DNA of 64,000 nucleotides, taken from positions 124,001-188,000 of the forward strand of contig VIQV01000001.1 of the NCBI GenBank assembly GCA_010206265.1, in the 5' to 3' direction. Below, in pieces: positions 54,801 through 63,647 of this stretch (position 1 is the first letter of the stretch; every line of letters begins with the position of its first letter). A program made the position numbers and the translations under genes. The stretch comes from Lachnospiraceae bacterium MD329. Lineage in GTDB: Bacteria; Bacillota; Clostridia; UBA1381. Under the pieces are notes generated by a model. It made no database searches. It was given only the letters and a program-made list of their open reading frames with translations, and was not told the DNA's origin.

Positions 54801-55312
54801 AATGCAAACTGACCTGCGCCCTCCACACTGTCCTCACGGGAGTATCCCATAACAACAAGCTGTTCCGCAAGCTCCTCCAGATTAAAACGCTTTCCTATCT
54901 CAAATTTAATGCTGTTATCCGACAGTACATCACGGTCAAGAGTATACTGCAAAACCGCGTCAAGACTTGTGACAACAATATAGTTTTTGTCAGAGGCAAG
55001 CTTTTCTATAACCGAAATACGTTTGTGCTCATTCTGATGTCCCGAAGTTTCAATATTATAAAAAATATATTCCTTGGTCGGAAAATACAGCACATTATCA
55101 CTGAAAAGCTCCATATCGCTGTACAGCTTTCTAGCCTCCATATCGCTGTAGCATACAACCAGCGCACTTGACTTATTTTCTCTGCTAAGTGCGTAAATAA
55201 GCTGTCCCTGCGCCGTTTCAACTATACCTGCTACAGATATAGGCGTATTATTAAGATTTTGTACCACCCCTTTATAGGGCGTATAATCGTTTAAAATATC
55301 AGAAAAATTCAT
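51815..55312 (-). CDS. mfd: Transcription-repair coupling factor
   Basis: 1,165 residues from ATG 55312 (GTGGAG site); a GTG at 55324 overlapping the pth stop is the less likely alternative. UvrB-like N-terminal region (about 10-340), RNA-polymerase-interaction domain around D-Y-V-V-H-Q-T-H-G-I-G (about 510), helicase motifs G-D-V-G-F-G-K-T-E (about 650) and D-E-E-Q-R-F-G (about 752), the R-G-R-V-G-R-S motif VI, and a TRCF C-terminal domain. It removes stalled RNA polymerase and recruits UvrA. Placed directly after pth, the same order as in Bacillus. Confidence 0.96.
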   Translation of the reverse strand: MNFSDILNDYTPYKGVVQNLNNTPISVAGIVETAQGQLIYALSRENKSSALVVCYSDMEARKLYSDMELFSDNVLYFPTKEYIFYNIETSGHQNEHKRISVIEKLASDKNYIVVTSLDAVLQYTLDRDVLSDNSIKFEIGKRFNLEELAEQLVVMGYSREDSVEGAGQFALRGGILDVFPPDSPNPYRIEFFDDETDSIREFDSYTQRSLDKVESARIAPVREAVITDEKRDEIIAEIEKRIRSAKRKKSDESVFIETSNSDIESFKEQRYFPSVDKYVSLIYEKIPSILDYFSKDDLVFVVDPKRICERGKTFEWEKNEQIAELKEKRILGAYKDNFYRSYSEAVTGFSSKRLIALDVLSHSSTDFKYKHLETFTTKTTVSFHGKIEYLYEDLRNWQNKNYTVVILCASRGRGENLAGTLVDKGIRARFIFADARDDGIKFNKGETVIIRGELNKGFEYPEMGFVLVSDREIFETKKSRNKRKIENANRIKNYTDISVGDYVVHQTHGIGQYMGTQKMSVNGVTKDYLKIQYHGTDSLYIPIDQLNLLYKYVGNADKKLKLNRLGGSDWNKTKQRVKQSTAELAKKLVALYAQREKAKGFAYSNDTPWQRDFEDTFQYQETDDQLRSIEEVKSDMESVKPMDRLLCGDVGFGKTEVALRASFKAVGDSKQVAYLCPTTILAMQHYETFLKRMESFPIKVEMLSRFRTAAEQKRILKQVKTGEIDIIIGTHRILSKDLEFKDLGLLIIDEEQRFGVAHKERLKELKQNVDVLTMTATPIPRTLHMAMTGVRDMSVLTEPPENRYPVQTYVLEDNPAVIADAIRNELSRGGQVFYLYNRVQGIHSKAAWIRSLFPDINVAVGHGKMKEDELEDIMYDMVNGRTDVLVCTTIIETGLDIPNANTIIIENADKMGLAQLYQLRGRVGRSNRAAYAYLTYHKDKILSEVASKRLRAVKEFTEFGSGFKIAMRDLEIRGAGNILGPEQHGHMDAVGYDMYCKLLKESVDEAQGIKVEEDSDVSIDINIDAYLPESYIKNHNQRIDIYKKIAAVETEDDKFEIEDELIDRFGDIPKPVQNIIDVAALKAPAKSVGISEISQSGDMLQLKFREEYVDANLIMGMDKNFPKRIKLLSSETPVISYAMKGDYKNILNTVNNLISVIKELQNSEK

Positions 55313-55323
55313 TTTCTTCTCCA

Positions 55324-55890
55324 CTATTTAGCGTTATATTTATTCATTGCGCTTTCTGTTCCGTTTTTGATTATTTCGCTCACCGCGCCTTCCGCCTTTT
55401 TTATAGCCTCTTCCATTACGGGAATTTCCTCTTTCGTAAAACGTCCGAGCACAAAATCGGCAAGGTCATAATCATCGTGTTTCGGGGCTCCCACACCCAT
55501 TTTCACTCTCGGAAACTCGTCGCTGTTAAGACGGAGAATAATTGATTTAAGTCCGTTATGTCCGCCTGCGCTGCCTTTTTTTCTTATCCTTATTCTGCCC
55601 GTATCAAGCGATATATCATCATTAATAATAATTATATTTTCTGGCGGTATTTTATAGAACTGAGCCATTTCAGCCACACTGTCACCGCTCAAATTCATAT
55701 ATGTCTGCGGTTTTACAAGGTATACCTTTTCTCCCGCAACAATACATTCTCCGTATACCGCCTTAAATTTAAGCTTTGTCATACGCGCGCCGTATTTTTC
55801 CGCAATATAGTCAATCGTGTGAAATCCTATGTTATGACGCGTCATATCATATTGTTTGCCCGGATTGCCGAGCCCGACTATAAGATACAT
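55324..55890 (-). CDS. pth: Peptidyl-tRNA hydrolase
   Basis: 188 residues. V-G-L-G-N-P-G-K-Q-Y at the start, T-R-H-N-I-G-F (catalytic His), and M-N-L-S-G-D-S-V-A with the substrate-binding Asn. It releases peptides from prematurely dissociated peptidyl-tRNA. The ribosome site (AAGGAG) lies in or next to the start of the 63-bp tandem repeat. A terminator after glmU means that it needs its own promoter or read-through; no consensus promoter was found in the repeat. Confidence 0.95.
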   Translation of the reverse strand: MYLIVGLGNPGKQYDMTRHNIGFHTIDYIAEKYGARMTKLKFKAVYGECIVAGEKVYLVKPQTYMNLSGDSVAEMAQFYKIPPENIIIINDDISLDTGRIRIRKKGSAGGHNGLKSIILRLNSDEFPRVKMGVGAPKHDDYDLADFVLGRFTKEEIPVMEEAIKKAEGAVSEIIKNGTESAMNKYNAK

Positions 55891-55900
55891 TGGTATTATC

Positions 55901-56026
55901 TCCTTCTTACGCTAACACAAACTGCAAACAGTTTGCTCGCTACAACTCGCAAGCGAGTTGTTGTCCTTCTTACGCCAACACAAACTGCAAGCAGTTTGCC
56001 CGCTACAACTCGCAAGCGAGTTGTTG
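55901..56026. repeat. Two-unit 63-bp tandem repeat with nested palindromes
   Basis: Unit 1 is 55901-55963, unit 2 is 55964-56026, and a partial third begins at 56027. The units differ by three transitions. Each holds CAAACTG-N4-CAGTTTG (7-bp arms) and CAACTCGC-AA-GCGAGTTG (8-bp arms). On the minus strand each unit ends in AGAAGGA, the ribosome-like sequence seen ahead of pth. Non-coding as far as I can judge. Confidence 0.85.
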
Positions 56027-56040
56027 TCCTCTTCACGCTT

Positions 56041-56067
56041 AAAAAAGGCAGATTTTTTTATCTGCCC
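56041..56067 (-). terminator. Intrinsic terminator after glmU
   Basis: Stem GGCAGAT/ATCTGCC (56047-56053 and 56060-56066), A/T-rich 6-base loop, and on the minus strand a run of six T (56046-56041). It is about 40 bases after the glmU stop. Confidence 0.88.
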
Positions 56068-56104
56068 AAAAATATTTTTTAACATAATTTACTCTCCGTA
56101 AAAC

Positions 56105-57466
56105 TTATTTCCTTTTGTCCTTCCAGCCGTCTTTGTTCACCTGTCTTGCTCTTGCGATTGACAGATTATCCTCGGGAATATCGTCTGTAATTGTAGACCC
56201 TGCGGCGATATATGCACCGTCGCCGACATTTACAGGCGAAACAAGATTTGTATTACAGCCGATAAAGCAGTTATCACCAATTACAGTTCTGTACTTTTTC
56301 TTACCGTCGTAATTTACAGTCACTGTTCCGCAACCGAAGTTTACACCCTTTCCGACGTCACTGTCACCGATATAAGTAAGATGGGAAATTTTTGTTCCGT
56401 CACCTATGGTTGAATTTTTCAGTTCAACAAAATCGCCAACTTTAACATCACTGCCGACATTACAGTTAGGTCTGATATACGCAAACGGTCCGACGTTCGT
56501 ACCTGCGCCGACCTCCGATTCAATAATAACCGAGCTGATTACATTTACGCCGTCGCCGATTACCGCTTTATCAAGTGTACTGCCGGAACCGATTACACAA
56601 TCCGAACCGATTTTTGTACCACTCTTAATTGTAACATTCTGGCAAATTTCACTGTCCGAACTGATTTCAACGTCATCTTCAATACATACGCTCTGCGGAT
56701 TACGAATTGTAACTCCATTACGCATATGATATTCATTAATCCGTTTCTGCATTATCTTTTCAGCCTCGTCAAGCTGTATTCTGTCATTTATACCGCGGAT
56801 TTCGTCATTATCGGCTATAGCATAACCGCCGACTTTTTTACCTGCGTTTAACAGTATTTCAAGAGTATCGGTAAGATAGTATTCACCTTGCGCATTATTA
56901 GGAGTAAGTTTTTCAAGCGCATATAAAAGAGATTCACTGTCAAAGACATACATACCTGAATTTATTTCATTTATTTTCTTTTCCTCGTCGTTTGCGTCCT
57001 TTTGCTCAACAATCTTTCTTACACCGCCGTCATCTCCACGCACTATTCGTCCGTATCCTGTCGCGTCGTCAAGCACTGCGGTAATAACAGTCGCCTGATT
57101 ACCGTTCTCTCTATGATAATTAACCGCCTTCTTTATTGATTCCGCTGTAATCAACGGAATATCTCCGTTTAAAATCACTACCTCTTTTTTTGCTGACTTT
57201 ATAACATCAATCGCCTGCATAACTGCGTGTCCTGTACCCTTCTGTTCAGCCTGAAGTGCAAATTCACATATATCACCCAGTATTTCCTTAACCATATCAG
57301 CTCTGTGTCCGACAATTGTGCAGACCTTGTCTGAGCCTGCATTTTTCGCGGCGTCTATTACCCAGCGGCAAATCTCCTTACCGCACACCTTATGTATAAC
57401 CTTCGGCATTTTCGATTTCATTCTTGTGCCCATTCCTGCCGCCATAATTACACTTGTAAAATTCAT
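56105..57466 (-). CDS. glmU: Bifunctional UDP-GlcNAc pyrophosphorylase / GlcN-1-P acetyltransferase
   Basis: 453 residues. A-A-G-M-G-T-R-M-K-S-K-M-P-K-V-I-H (nucleotidyltransferase) at 9-25, G-D-I-P-L-I near residue 100, and left-handed beta-helix hexapeptide repeats from about 250 to 430 (for example I-G-S-D-C-V-I-G-S-G). It makes UDP-GlcNAc, needed for peptidoglycan and by the TagO- and MnaA-like enzymes encoded upstream in the window. Its start overlaps the ribF stop (ATGA, 4 bases). Confidence 0.95.
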   Translation of the reverse strand: MNFTSVIMAAGMGTRMKSKMPKVIHKVCGKEICRWVIDAAKNAGSDKVCTIVGHRADMVKEILGDICEFALQAEQKGTGHAVMQAIDVIKSAKKEVVILNGDIPLITAESIKKAVNYHRENGNQATVITAVLDDATGYGRIVRGDDGGVRKIVEQKDANDEEKKINEINSGMYVFDSESLLYALEKLTPNNAQGEYYLTDTLEILLNAGKKVGGYAIADNDEIRGINDRIQLDEAEKIMQKRINEYHMRNGVTIRNPQSVCIEDDVEISSDSEICQNVTIKSGTKIGSDCVIGSGSTLDKAVIGDGVNVISSVIIESEVGAGTNVGPFAYIRPNCNVGSDVKVGDFVELKNSTIGDGTKISHLTYIGDSDVGKGVNFGCGTVTVNYDGKKKYRTVIGDNCFIGCNTNLVSPVNVGDGAYIAAGSTITDDIPEDNLSIARARQVNKDGWKDKRK

Positions 57467-58371
57467 ATTTCAACCTCCATATTTTTTACCGTTTCAATGT
57501 CTTTATTTATCTGTTCAAGAAGTTTTTCAACACTGTCAAACTTTACAGTATCTCTTAATCGCTTTAAAAAGCATACCCGAACATACTCATCATAAATATC
57601 ACCCGAAAAGCCGAGAATATGACTTTCAATGGTTCTTTCCCGTGCATTAAACGTCGGATTTTTGCCAATGTTTATTACACTCTTGTATGCGCGTTCCCTG
57701 ACATATGTCACCCCTGCGTAAACTCCGTCGCACGGCAGAGCCATATTATCAGTATAGTCTACATTTGCGGTTCTTACACCCATTTTTCTGCCGTTTTGCT
57801 TGCCTTCACCAACTTTGCCCTCAATACAATATCCCCGTCCTAAAAAATGCGCCGCGTCCTGAATCCTGCCTGATTGCACAAGCTCTCTTATATATGTACT
57901 TGCGACAATTCTGCCGTCAATTTTTACCGCGTCGGTCACAAGCACTTCAAAACCATACTTCTGACCGTATTCCTTCAAAAGCGGTACGTCCCCCTGCGCC
58001 TTATAGCCAAAGCTGTAATCATATCCCACGCAAACTGCCTTTATATGGAGCTTATTCACAAGATACCTGATAAATTCCTCAGGTGATTTCTTCATAAAAT
58101 CCTCGTCAAATTTCTCCATATACGCAAAATCAAGCTGTTCCTGCTCCAAAAGCTCCAGTTTCAGCCTGTTCGGGGTTATCAGCTTAATCTCACCTTGGGT
58201 AAGATATTTTGTATTTTCATCAAAAAGCAGAATACCGCTCTTTAAACCATTGTTATTCGCATAATCAATACAATTTCTAATTATAGTCATATGGGCAACG
58301 TGAAGTCCGTCAAAGTTGCCCAATGCAACTGCTGTACCATCATAATGGGTACCGTTTCTTATAACCTCCAT
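57463..58371 (-). CDS. ribF: Bifunctional riboflavin kinase / FAD synthetase
   Basis: 302 residues. Nucleotidyltransferase N-terminal domain with A-L-G-N-F-D-G-L-H-V-A-H (about 16-27) and S-T-Y-I-R-E-L-V; C-terminal flavokinase domain with R-G-Y-C-I-E-G-K-V-x-x-G ... V-R-T-A-N and C-D-G-V-Y-A-G-V, plus F-L-K-R-L-R near the end. It makes FMN and FAD, which serve the flavoproteins in the window. Overlaps glmU by 4 bases and follows truB by 10 bases. Confidence 0.93.
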   Translation of the reverse strand: MEVIRNGTHYDGTAVALGNFDGLHVAHMTIIRNCIDYANNNGLKSGILLFDENTKYLTQGEIKLITPNRLKLELLEQEQLDFAYMEKFDEDFMKKSPEEFIRYLVNKLHIKAVCVGYDYSFGYKAQGDVPLLKEYGQKYGFEVLVTDAVKIDGRIVASTYIRELVQSGRIQDAAHFLGRGYCIEGKVGEGKQNGRKMGVRTANVDYTDNMALPCDGVYAGVTYVRERAYKSVINIGKNPTFNARERTIESHILGFSGDIYDEYVRVCFLKRLRDTVKFDSVEKLLEQINKDIETVKNMEVEI

Positions 58372-58381
58372 CGTTTCCCCC

Positions 58382-59254
58382 TTAACTCCAAAAAGACTTT
58401 ATAAGTTTAAGCCTGCCGTCGGTAATACGGGATATGCACAAAAATTTGTTTTCGTTATCATACACACGGTATGTTTGTCCCTCCTGCCCTTCACGGTATG
58501 TCATTGCAACTCCGTTTGTAACACTTTTAACCTGCTTAGGATTAAGCATTACCGACGGATATTCTACAAACATTCTATCTGCAGGTATAATAATACTCTC
58601 TATACCGCCGTTTTCCTTAAGCTCTTTTATTTCGCTTAACGTATGGCTTTCTTCTATTGTAAACTGTCCTGTTCTTGTACGTCTTAACGTATTCATATAC
58701 GCTCCAGCACCCAGTTTTTTACCTATATCTTCGCAAAGTGTTCTTATATATGTCCCCTTGGAACAGGAAACATCAATTTTAACACGCTCACCGCTGATTT
58801 CAAGAATATCTATTGAATTTATAGTAACTTTTCTCGGCTTGCGCTCAACCTCAATCCCCTGTCTTGCAAGTTCATAGAGTTTTTTCCCGTTTTGCTTTAT
58901 TGCCGAATACATTGGAGGCACCTGTTCTATTTCACCGACAAATGAATTTACTGCACAGCGTATTTCCTCCTCAGAGCAGTTAACCTCACATTCGGTAAGT
59001 ACCTTTCCGTCAGCGTCCTGCGTATCGGTAGTCCTTCCGAGAACAAGCTCGGCTATGTAAGATTTATCGGACAGTGTAAGCATATCCGCCATCTTTGTTG
59101 CGCTGCCGATACATACTGGCAGTACGCCTGTAGCCATAGGGTCAAGCGTACCCGTATGTCCGATTTTTTTTATTCCTGTAACCTTCCGCATTTCGTACAC
59201 CATATCGTGTGATGTTCTTCCAAGCGGTTTGTCAATAATAATTATACCGTTCAT
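58382..59254 (-). CDS. truB: tRNA pseudouridine-55 synthase
   Basis: 290 residues. I-I-D-K-P-L-G-R-T-S-H and the catalytic G-H-T-G-T-L-D-P-M-A-T-G with the Asp nucleophile near residue 38, followed by R-x-Y-x-L-A-R-Q-G-I. C-terminal extension has the PUA-like segment. It modifies U55 of tRNAs. Start overlaps the nrnA stop by 4 bases (ATGA). Confidence 0.95.
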   Translation of the reverse strand: MNGIIIIDKPLGRTSHDMVYEMRKVTGIKKIGHTGTLDPMATGVLPVCIGSATKMADMLTLSDKSYIAELVLGRTTDTQDADGKVLTECEVNCSEEEIRCAVNSFVGEIEQVPPMYSAIKQNGKKLYELARQGIEVERKPRKVTINSIDILEISGERVKIDVSCSKGTYIRTLCEDIGKKLGAGAYMNTLRRTRTGQFTIEESHTLSEIKELKENGGIESIIIPADRMFVEYPSVMLNPKQVKSVTNGVAMTYREGQEGQTYRVYDNENKFLCISRITDGRLKLIKSFWS

Positions 59255-60210
59255 TCGGCACCTTCCAATGCTTTTTTACATTCCTCAACCACTGCGTTTA
59301 ACGCGTCCTCCGCCGTATCACAATGCAGCGTTGCACCGGCAGCTTTTATATGTCCGCCGCCTCCGAAGGTCATAGCCGCCTTCGCAACGTCTGCCGCGCC
59401 GTTTGAACGAAGATTAATACGAAAACCGTCGTCAATATGCTTTATGCAGACTGCAATCTCCGTACCTTCAATTCTACGCGGAATATCAACAAGATTTGGT
59501 ATATCCTCTTTTGATATACCATATTTTTCACCTGCTCGTTCATCTGTTACAACAACTTTTATTTTACCGTCTGCATACGACTTAATTCCTTCTGTAATTT
59601 CAGCTTTAAGCTTTGCCGCCTCAAGAGTTTCCGTATCAAAAAGCAGTCTTGCCGCCTCGGCGTGGTCAAAACCATATTCCAAAAGCGACGCTGCCGTATG
59701 CATTGTTTTAGGCGTTACATTACTGTATTTAAAACAGCCTGTATCAGAGCTTACAGCTATATACAAATCACGCGCTATCTCTGAATTAAGCGTTATTTGC
59801 ATTTCTTTAAACAAGTCAAATAAAATCTCTCCTGTTGCCGCCGCAGTTCCGTCAACGTAATTTGCGTCTGCAAAACGCGTATTTGTAAAATGATGGTCTA
59901 TATTAACCGTATTTCCTATTTTATCAAATATTACTTTACGCTCTGTTATACGTTCAATATCACCGCAGTCAAGACATACGCATAAATCGTGATTATAACA
60001 GCTGTCCCCGTTATACATCACATAATCGTTTCCGATAAAATCCAATCTCGCCTCAATTTTTCCGCTGACATATATTACTGCCTCTTTACCCATAAGGCGC
60101 ATTACCTTCTGAAATGCAAAACACGAGCCGAGCGCGTCAGGGTCCTCATTGACGTGCGGAAGTATCGCAACAGACTTTGCTTTTATTATTTTGTCAATAA
60201 CAGAATCCAT
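59251..60210 (-). CDS. nrnA: DHH-family phosphoesterase, NrnA-like oligoribonuclease/pAp phosphatase
   Basis: 319 residues. DHH domain with H-V-N-E-D-P-D-A-L-G-S (motif I), D-C-G-D (motif II) and N-I-D-H-H-F-T-N (motif III), all metal-binding. DHHA1 domain with G-G-G-G-H-I-K-A-A-G-A near 290. It degrades short RNA and 3'-phosphoadenosine phosphate (and in some species pGpG or pApA). It sits between rbfA and truB as in many Clostridia. Confidence 0.92.
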   Translation of the reverse strand: MDSVIDKIIKAKSVAILPHVNEDPDALGSCFAFQKVMRLMGKEAVIYVSGKIEARLDFIGNDYVMYNGDSCYNHDLCVCLDCGDIERITERKVIFDKIGNTVNIDHHFTNTRFADANYVDGTAAATGEILFDLFKEMQITLNSEIARDLYIAVSSDTGCFKYSNVTPKTMHTAASLLEYGFDHAEAARLLFDTETLEAAKLKAEITEGIKSYADGKIKVVVTDERAGEKYGISKEDIPNLVDIPRRIEGTEIAVCIKHIDDGFRINLRSNGAADVAKAAMTFGGGGHIKAAGATLHCDTAEDALNAVVEECKKALEGAE

Positions 60211-60235
60211 AAAATTCTCCCCCGTTACTTATCTA

Positions 60236-60574
60236 TCACTTGTTATTTAAATTATTCAATAATTTTTCTATATTCGCTCCGTGTTCAATAGAGTTATCAA
60301 GTTCAAATATAAATTCAGGTGTATATCTTAAGTCTACGCGTTTTCCCATTTCACGGCGGATAAATCCTGCCGCGCTTTTTAAGCCCTGCATAGCTTTTTT
60401 CTTTGTTTCTTCATCTCCCATTACGGAAATATATGCCTTGGCATAACGCAAATCATTAGTAACATTCACTGTCACAACGCTTGTCATAATAGGTATACGC
60501 GAATCCTTAAGCTCGCGTATAATATTTGCAAGCTCTCGTTTTACTTCCTCGTTGATTTTATCAATTCTTGCCAT
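60236..60574 (-). CDS. rbfA: 30S ribosome-binding factor A
   Basis: 112 residues. KH-type fold with R-I-D-K-I-N-E-E-V-K-R-E-L-A-x-I-I-R at the start, V-T-V-N-V-T-N-D-L-R-Y-A-K-A-Y-I-S-V near 30-50, and the R-x-T-P-E-F-I-F-E-L-D motif near 83 (here R-Y-T-P-E-F). It assists 16S rRNA maturation and cold adaptation. It follows infB by 25 bases in the conserved nusA operon order. Confidence 0.95.
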   Translation of the reverse strand: MARIDKINEEVKRELANIIRELKDSRIPIMTSVVTVNVTNDLRYAKAYISVMGDEETKKKAMQGLKSAAGFIRREMGKRVDLRYTPEFIFELDNSIEHGANIEKLLNNLNNK

Positions 60575-60599
60575 TTTTTATTTCCTTTCAAGAAGTTTC

Positions 60600-63014
60600 C
60601 TATCTTTCTATTTCCTCCATAGTGAAACATTCTATAATATCGCCTTCTTTAATATCGTTAAAGTTTTCAACACCAAGACCGCACTCGAAGTTTTCCGCAA
60701 CTTCCTTTGCGTCGTCCTTAAAACGTTTCAGACTGTCAATGTGTCCCTCGTGGACAATAACACCGTTACGCACAATACGTATCTGCTCATTACGCTGAAT
60801 CTTACCCTGCGTTACATAACAGCCGGCAATTGTACCGACATTCGATACTTTAAATGTCTGTCGTACTTCCGCATAACCCAGTACAACCTCTTTGTATTCA
60901 GGGTCAAGCATACCCTTCATAGCCGCCTCTATCTCTTCTATTGCCTGATAGATTACACGGTAAAGTCTTATATCAACCTCCTGCTGTTCTGCAGACGCTA
61001 CAGCGCCTGCGTCAGGACGTACGTTAAAGCCGACAATAATTGCGTTTGACGCGTTTGCAAGCATTACATCGGATTCGTTAATAGCGCCGACGCCTCCGTG
61101 AATTGCTCTTACTCTTACCTCGTCGTTTGACAGCTTTTCAAGCGACTGCCTAACCGCCTCAACACTACCCTGAACGTCAGCTTTAATAATTACGTTCAGT
61201 TCCTTCATATTACCTTCGTCAATCTGACTGAACAGATTATCAAGAGATACTTTAACAACCTGATTAAATTTAGTTTCCTGTACCTGCTGCTTTCTCTGCT
61301 CAGCAACGTCACGTGCAAGTTTTTCGTTTGCAACCACCATAAATGTATCTCCGCCCGAAGGAGCTTCTGACAGACCAAGTATCTCAACAGGAGTTGAAGG
61401 ACCTGCTGTTTTCACGCGTCTGCCCTTGTCGTTTATCATAGCACGAACTCTGCCGACCGTTGTACCTGCAATAACAAAATCACCTACATTCAGAGTTCCG
61501 TTCTGTACAAGAATTGTAGCAACAGGACCGCGTCCCTTATCAATTTCCGCCTCGATAACAGTACCCTGCGCATCACGGTTTGGATTAGCCTTTAATTCCT
61601 GCATATCAGCTACCAGAAGTACCATTTCAAGCAGACCATCAATATTCATCTGTTTCTTAGCTGAAATTTCAACGCAGACAGTATCACCGCCCCATTCCTC
61701 AGGAACAAGCTCGTGCTCAACAAGCATTTGCTTTACTCTATCAGGGTTAGCGCCTTCCTTATCTATCTTGTTAATTGCCACAACTATCGATACACCTGCG
61801 GCTTTTGCGTGGTTAATTGCCTCTATTGTCTGCGGCATAATACCGTCGTCAGCCGCTACCACCAGTATTGCAACATCAGTCACCTGAGCGCCGCGCGCAC
61901 GCATTGTTGTAAACGCCTCGTGACCCGGAGTATCAAGAAATGTTATAATTCTATCATTTAGCTTTACGCTGTATGCGCCGATATGCTGGGTAATACCGCC
62001 TGCCTCGTTTTCAGTTACGCTTGTATGACGGATTGCGTCAAGCAACGACGTTTTACCGTGGTCAACGTGACCCATTACTACTACTACCGGCGGACGTGAA
62101 ACCAAATCTTCTTCCTTATCCTCGTGTTCGGTTTCAATCATAAGTATATCTTCTTTTGTCAGCACGACTTCCTGTTTAACCGTTATACCGAAATCGTCAC
62201 CTATAAGCTGAGCCGTTTCAAAATCAATCGCCTGATTTTGAGTTGCCATAACACCCAGCATCATAAGTTTTTTAACTACTTCTGCCGAAGTCTTACCCAT
62301 TTTTGAGGCAAATTCTCCGACTGTAATTGTTTCGGGGATTTCAATCTCCGTAATAACCTTTGCCTTGATTTCCTTCTTCGGCTGCGGCTTTTCTTTTTCA
62401 CGGCGATTTTTAAGATTGGGCGCGCCCTTTTTATTATTCTTTACCTTACCGCCCTTTTTATCCATCTTAATATGGTCCGGAACCATATCTTCAATACGCT
62501 CGCGAGTTTCAATCGCGTCAAGATTAACAACCGTCTGGCGTGTATCAACGTGACGCTTTCTTTCCTCTGTCTTTACAATATATTCCTCCTCTGTGTTTGA
62601 GTGGTCAATATTGCTTAAATCAATTTTTTGTCCCGACTGTTTTTTTGCAACCTTTTTATGTTTTTCGTGTTTAGGCTTTTCCTCTGTCTTTTGCGGTTCT
62701 TCTTTTTCGGGTTTCTTTTCCTCAGGCTTTTCCTTTTTCTCTGATGTTGTTTCCTCTGTCTTAACAGGAGTTTCAGCAGTTTCTTCCTTTTTGCCTGCCT
62801 TCTTTTCAGCCTCCGCTTTAAGCTCCTGCAGTTCCTCCTCCGTAACCGAATTTGCCTGTGTGTATATGTCAAGGATAAGTCCTGCAACATCTTCGTTTAT
62901 TACGCTTGAAGAGCTTTTAAGCTCTACCCCGAATTCTGCAAGCCTTGCTATTATATCCTTATTGGTAATTTTAATACTCTTTGAAATTTCACCAAGTTTC
63001 AATGTTTCTGCCAT
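60600..63014 (-). CDS. infB: Translation initiation factor IF-2
   Basis: 804 residues. N-terminal IF2-N domain (about 1-55), a Lys/Glu-rich disordered linker (about 60-200), a second IF2-N (about 235-290), the GTPase domain from about 305 with [17 protein letters not shown] and N-K-I-D, and the C-terminal initiator-tRNA-binding domains. It delivers fMet-tRNA to the 30S subunit. GGGTG ribosome site; 19 bases after ylxQ. Confidence 0.96.
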   Translation of the reverse strand: MAETLKLGEISKSIKITNKDIIARLAEFGVELKSSSSVINEDVAGLILDIYTQANSVTEEELQELKAEAEKKAGKKEETAETPVKTEETTSEKKEKPEEKKPEKEEPQKTEEKPKHEKHKKVAKKQSGQKIDLSNIDHSNTEEEYIVKTEERKRHVDTRQTVVNLDAIETRERIEDMVPDHIKMDKKGGKVKNNKKGAPNLKNRREKEKPQPKKEIKAKVITEIEIPETITVGEFASKMGKTSAEVVKKLMMLGVMATQNQAIDFETAQLIGDDFGITVKQEVVLTKEDILMIETEHEDKEEDLVSRPPVVVVMGHVDHGKTSLLDAIRHTSVTENEAGGITQHIGAYSVKLNDRIITFLDTPGHEAFTTMRARGAQVTDVAILVVAADDGIMPQTIEAINHAKAAGVSIVVAINKIDKEGANPDRVKQMLVEHELVPEEWGGDTVCVEISAKKQMNIDGLLEMVLLVADMQELKANPNRDAQGTVIEAEIDKGRGPVATILVQNGTLNVGDFVIAGTTVGRVRAMINDKGRRVKTAGPSTPVEILGLSEAPSGGDTFMVVANEKLARDVAEQRKQQVQETKFNQVVKVSLDNLFSQIDEGNMKELNVIIKADVQGSVEAVRQSLEKLSNDEVRVRAIHGGVGAINESDVMLANASNAIIVGFNVRPDAGAVASAEQQEVDIRLYRVIYQAIEEIEAAMKGMLDPEYKEVVLGYAEVRQTFKVSNVGTIAGCYVTQGKIQRNEQIRIVRNGVIVHEGHIDSLKRFKDDAKEVAENFECGLGVENFNDIKEGDIIECFTMEEIER

Positions 63015-63033
63015 ATGGTTTCACCCTTTCTTT

Positions 63034-63345
63034 TTACCCTTGGATTTTATCTACTCTATCTAAAATTGCTTTCGCAAAATTGTCGTCATTTACTGATACG
63101 GCTGAACGGCTTTCCGCTCCCGTATACTTCCCCAGTTCCGCTTTATCAAATGCGGTAATATATCTGACTTTATAATACTCACACGAATTCACAACTGATT
63201 TTTTCGTATTATCCGAAGCGTCCTCCGCAATAATAACCAGTTTTGATATTCCGCTTTTGACTGCTTTTTTACATAAATCCTCGCCTGTTGTTACCTTGCC
63301 TGCGCGTTTTGCCAATCCGAGAAGTCCGAGAAAATTATTTTTCAC
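63034..63345 (-). CDS. ylxQ: L7Ae-family ribosomal-like protein YlxQ
   Basis: 103 residues. L7Ae/L30e fold with G-L-L-G-L-A-K-R-A-G-K-V-T-T-G-E-D at about 7-23 and L-V-I-I-A-E-D-A-S-D-N-T near 36-47. These proteins bind kink-turn RNA; the cellular target in bacteria is uncertain. Located between ylxR and infB as in Bacillus, and overlapping ylxR by 4 bases. Confidence 0.92.
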   Translation of the reverse strand: MKNNFLGLLGLAKRAGKVTTGEDLCKKAVKSGISKLVIIAEDASDNTKKSVVNSCEYYKVRYITAFDKAELGKYTGAESRSAVSVNDDNFAKAILDRVDKIQG

Positions 63346-63596
63346 ATCATATCCTCCGCCGTATTATATAATTCACCGTCAACCGCACATTGAAAAGCGC
63401 GTTCAAGTCCGCGTTTTTTCTTTGCCAGTTTTACACATTCGGTATTCCTGCAAATATAAGCGCTGCGCCCAAACAGCTTTTTATCCGCGTCAAGCTTTAT
63501 TTCTCCGCTTGAATTATCGCGCACTATCCTTATAAGTTCGTTCTGAGGGTGCATTTCCCTGCACGCCACACACATTCTCATAGGTATGTGTTTCAT
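63342..63596 (-). CDS. ylxR: YlxR (RnpM, DUF448) RNA-binding protein
   Basis: 84 residues. M-R-M-C-V-A-C-R-E-M-H-P-Q-N-E-L-I-R-I-V, and G-R-S-A-Y-I-C-R-N-T-E-C are the DUF448 signatures. Recent work names it RnpM, a modulator of RNase P. Two Cys pairs are kept. Sits between nusA and ylxQ. Confidence 0.93.
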   Translation of the reverse strand: MKHIPMRMCVACREMHPQNELIRIVRDNSSGEIKLDADKKLFGRSAYICRNTECVKLAKKKRGLERAFQCAVDGELYNTAEDMM

Positions 63597-63647
63597 AATG
63601 CAAATTCCTTTCGTGTAATGGTTTAATTCACGGTAATACAGCAGGTT

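Noticed and set aside
55901-56026. Possible CRISPR-like array
   Set aside because: Only two directly abutting 63-bp units without spacers, no cas genes in the window.
55558-56082. Plus-strand open frame of 174 codons with an internal repeat in its product, crossing the 63-bp tandem repeat
   Set aside because: Mostly antisense to pth; the apparent protein repeat only mirrors the DNA repeat and there is no translation signal.
62593-63063. Plus-strand Ser/Phe-rich frame and a minus-strand Lys/Arg-rich frame over the start of infB
   Set aside because: Both are shadows of the Lys/Glu-rich linker of IF-2.
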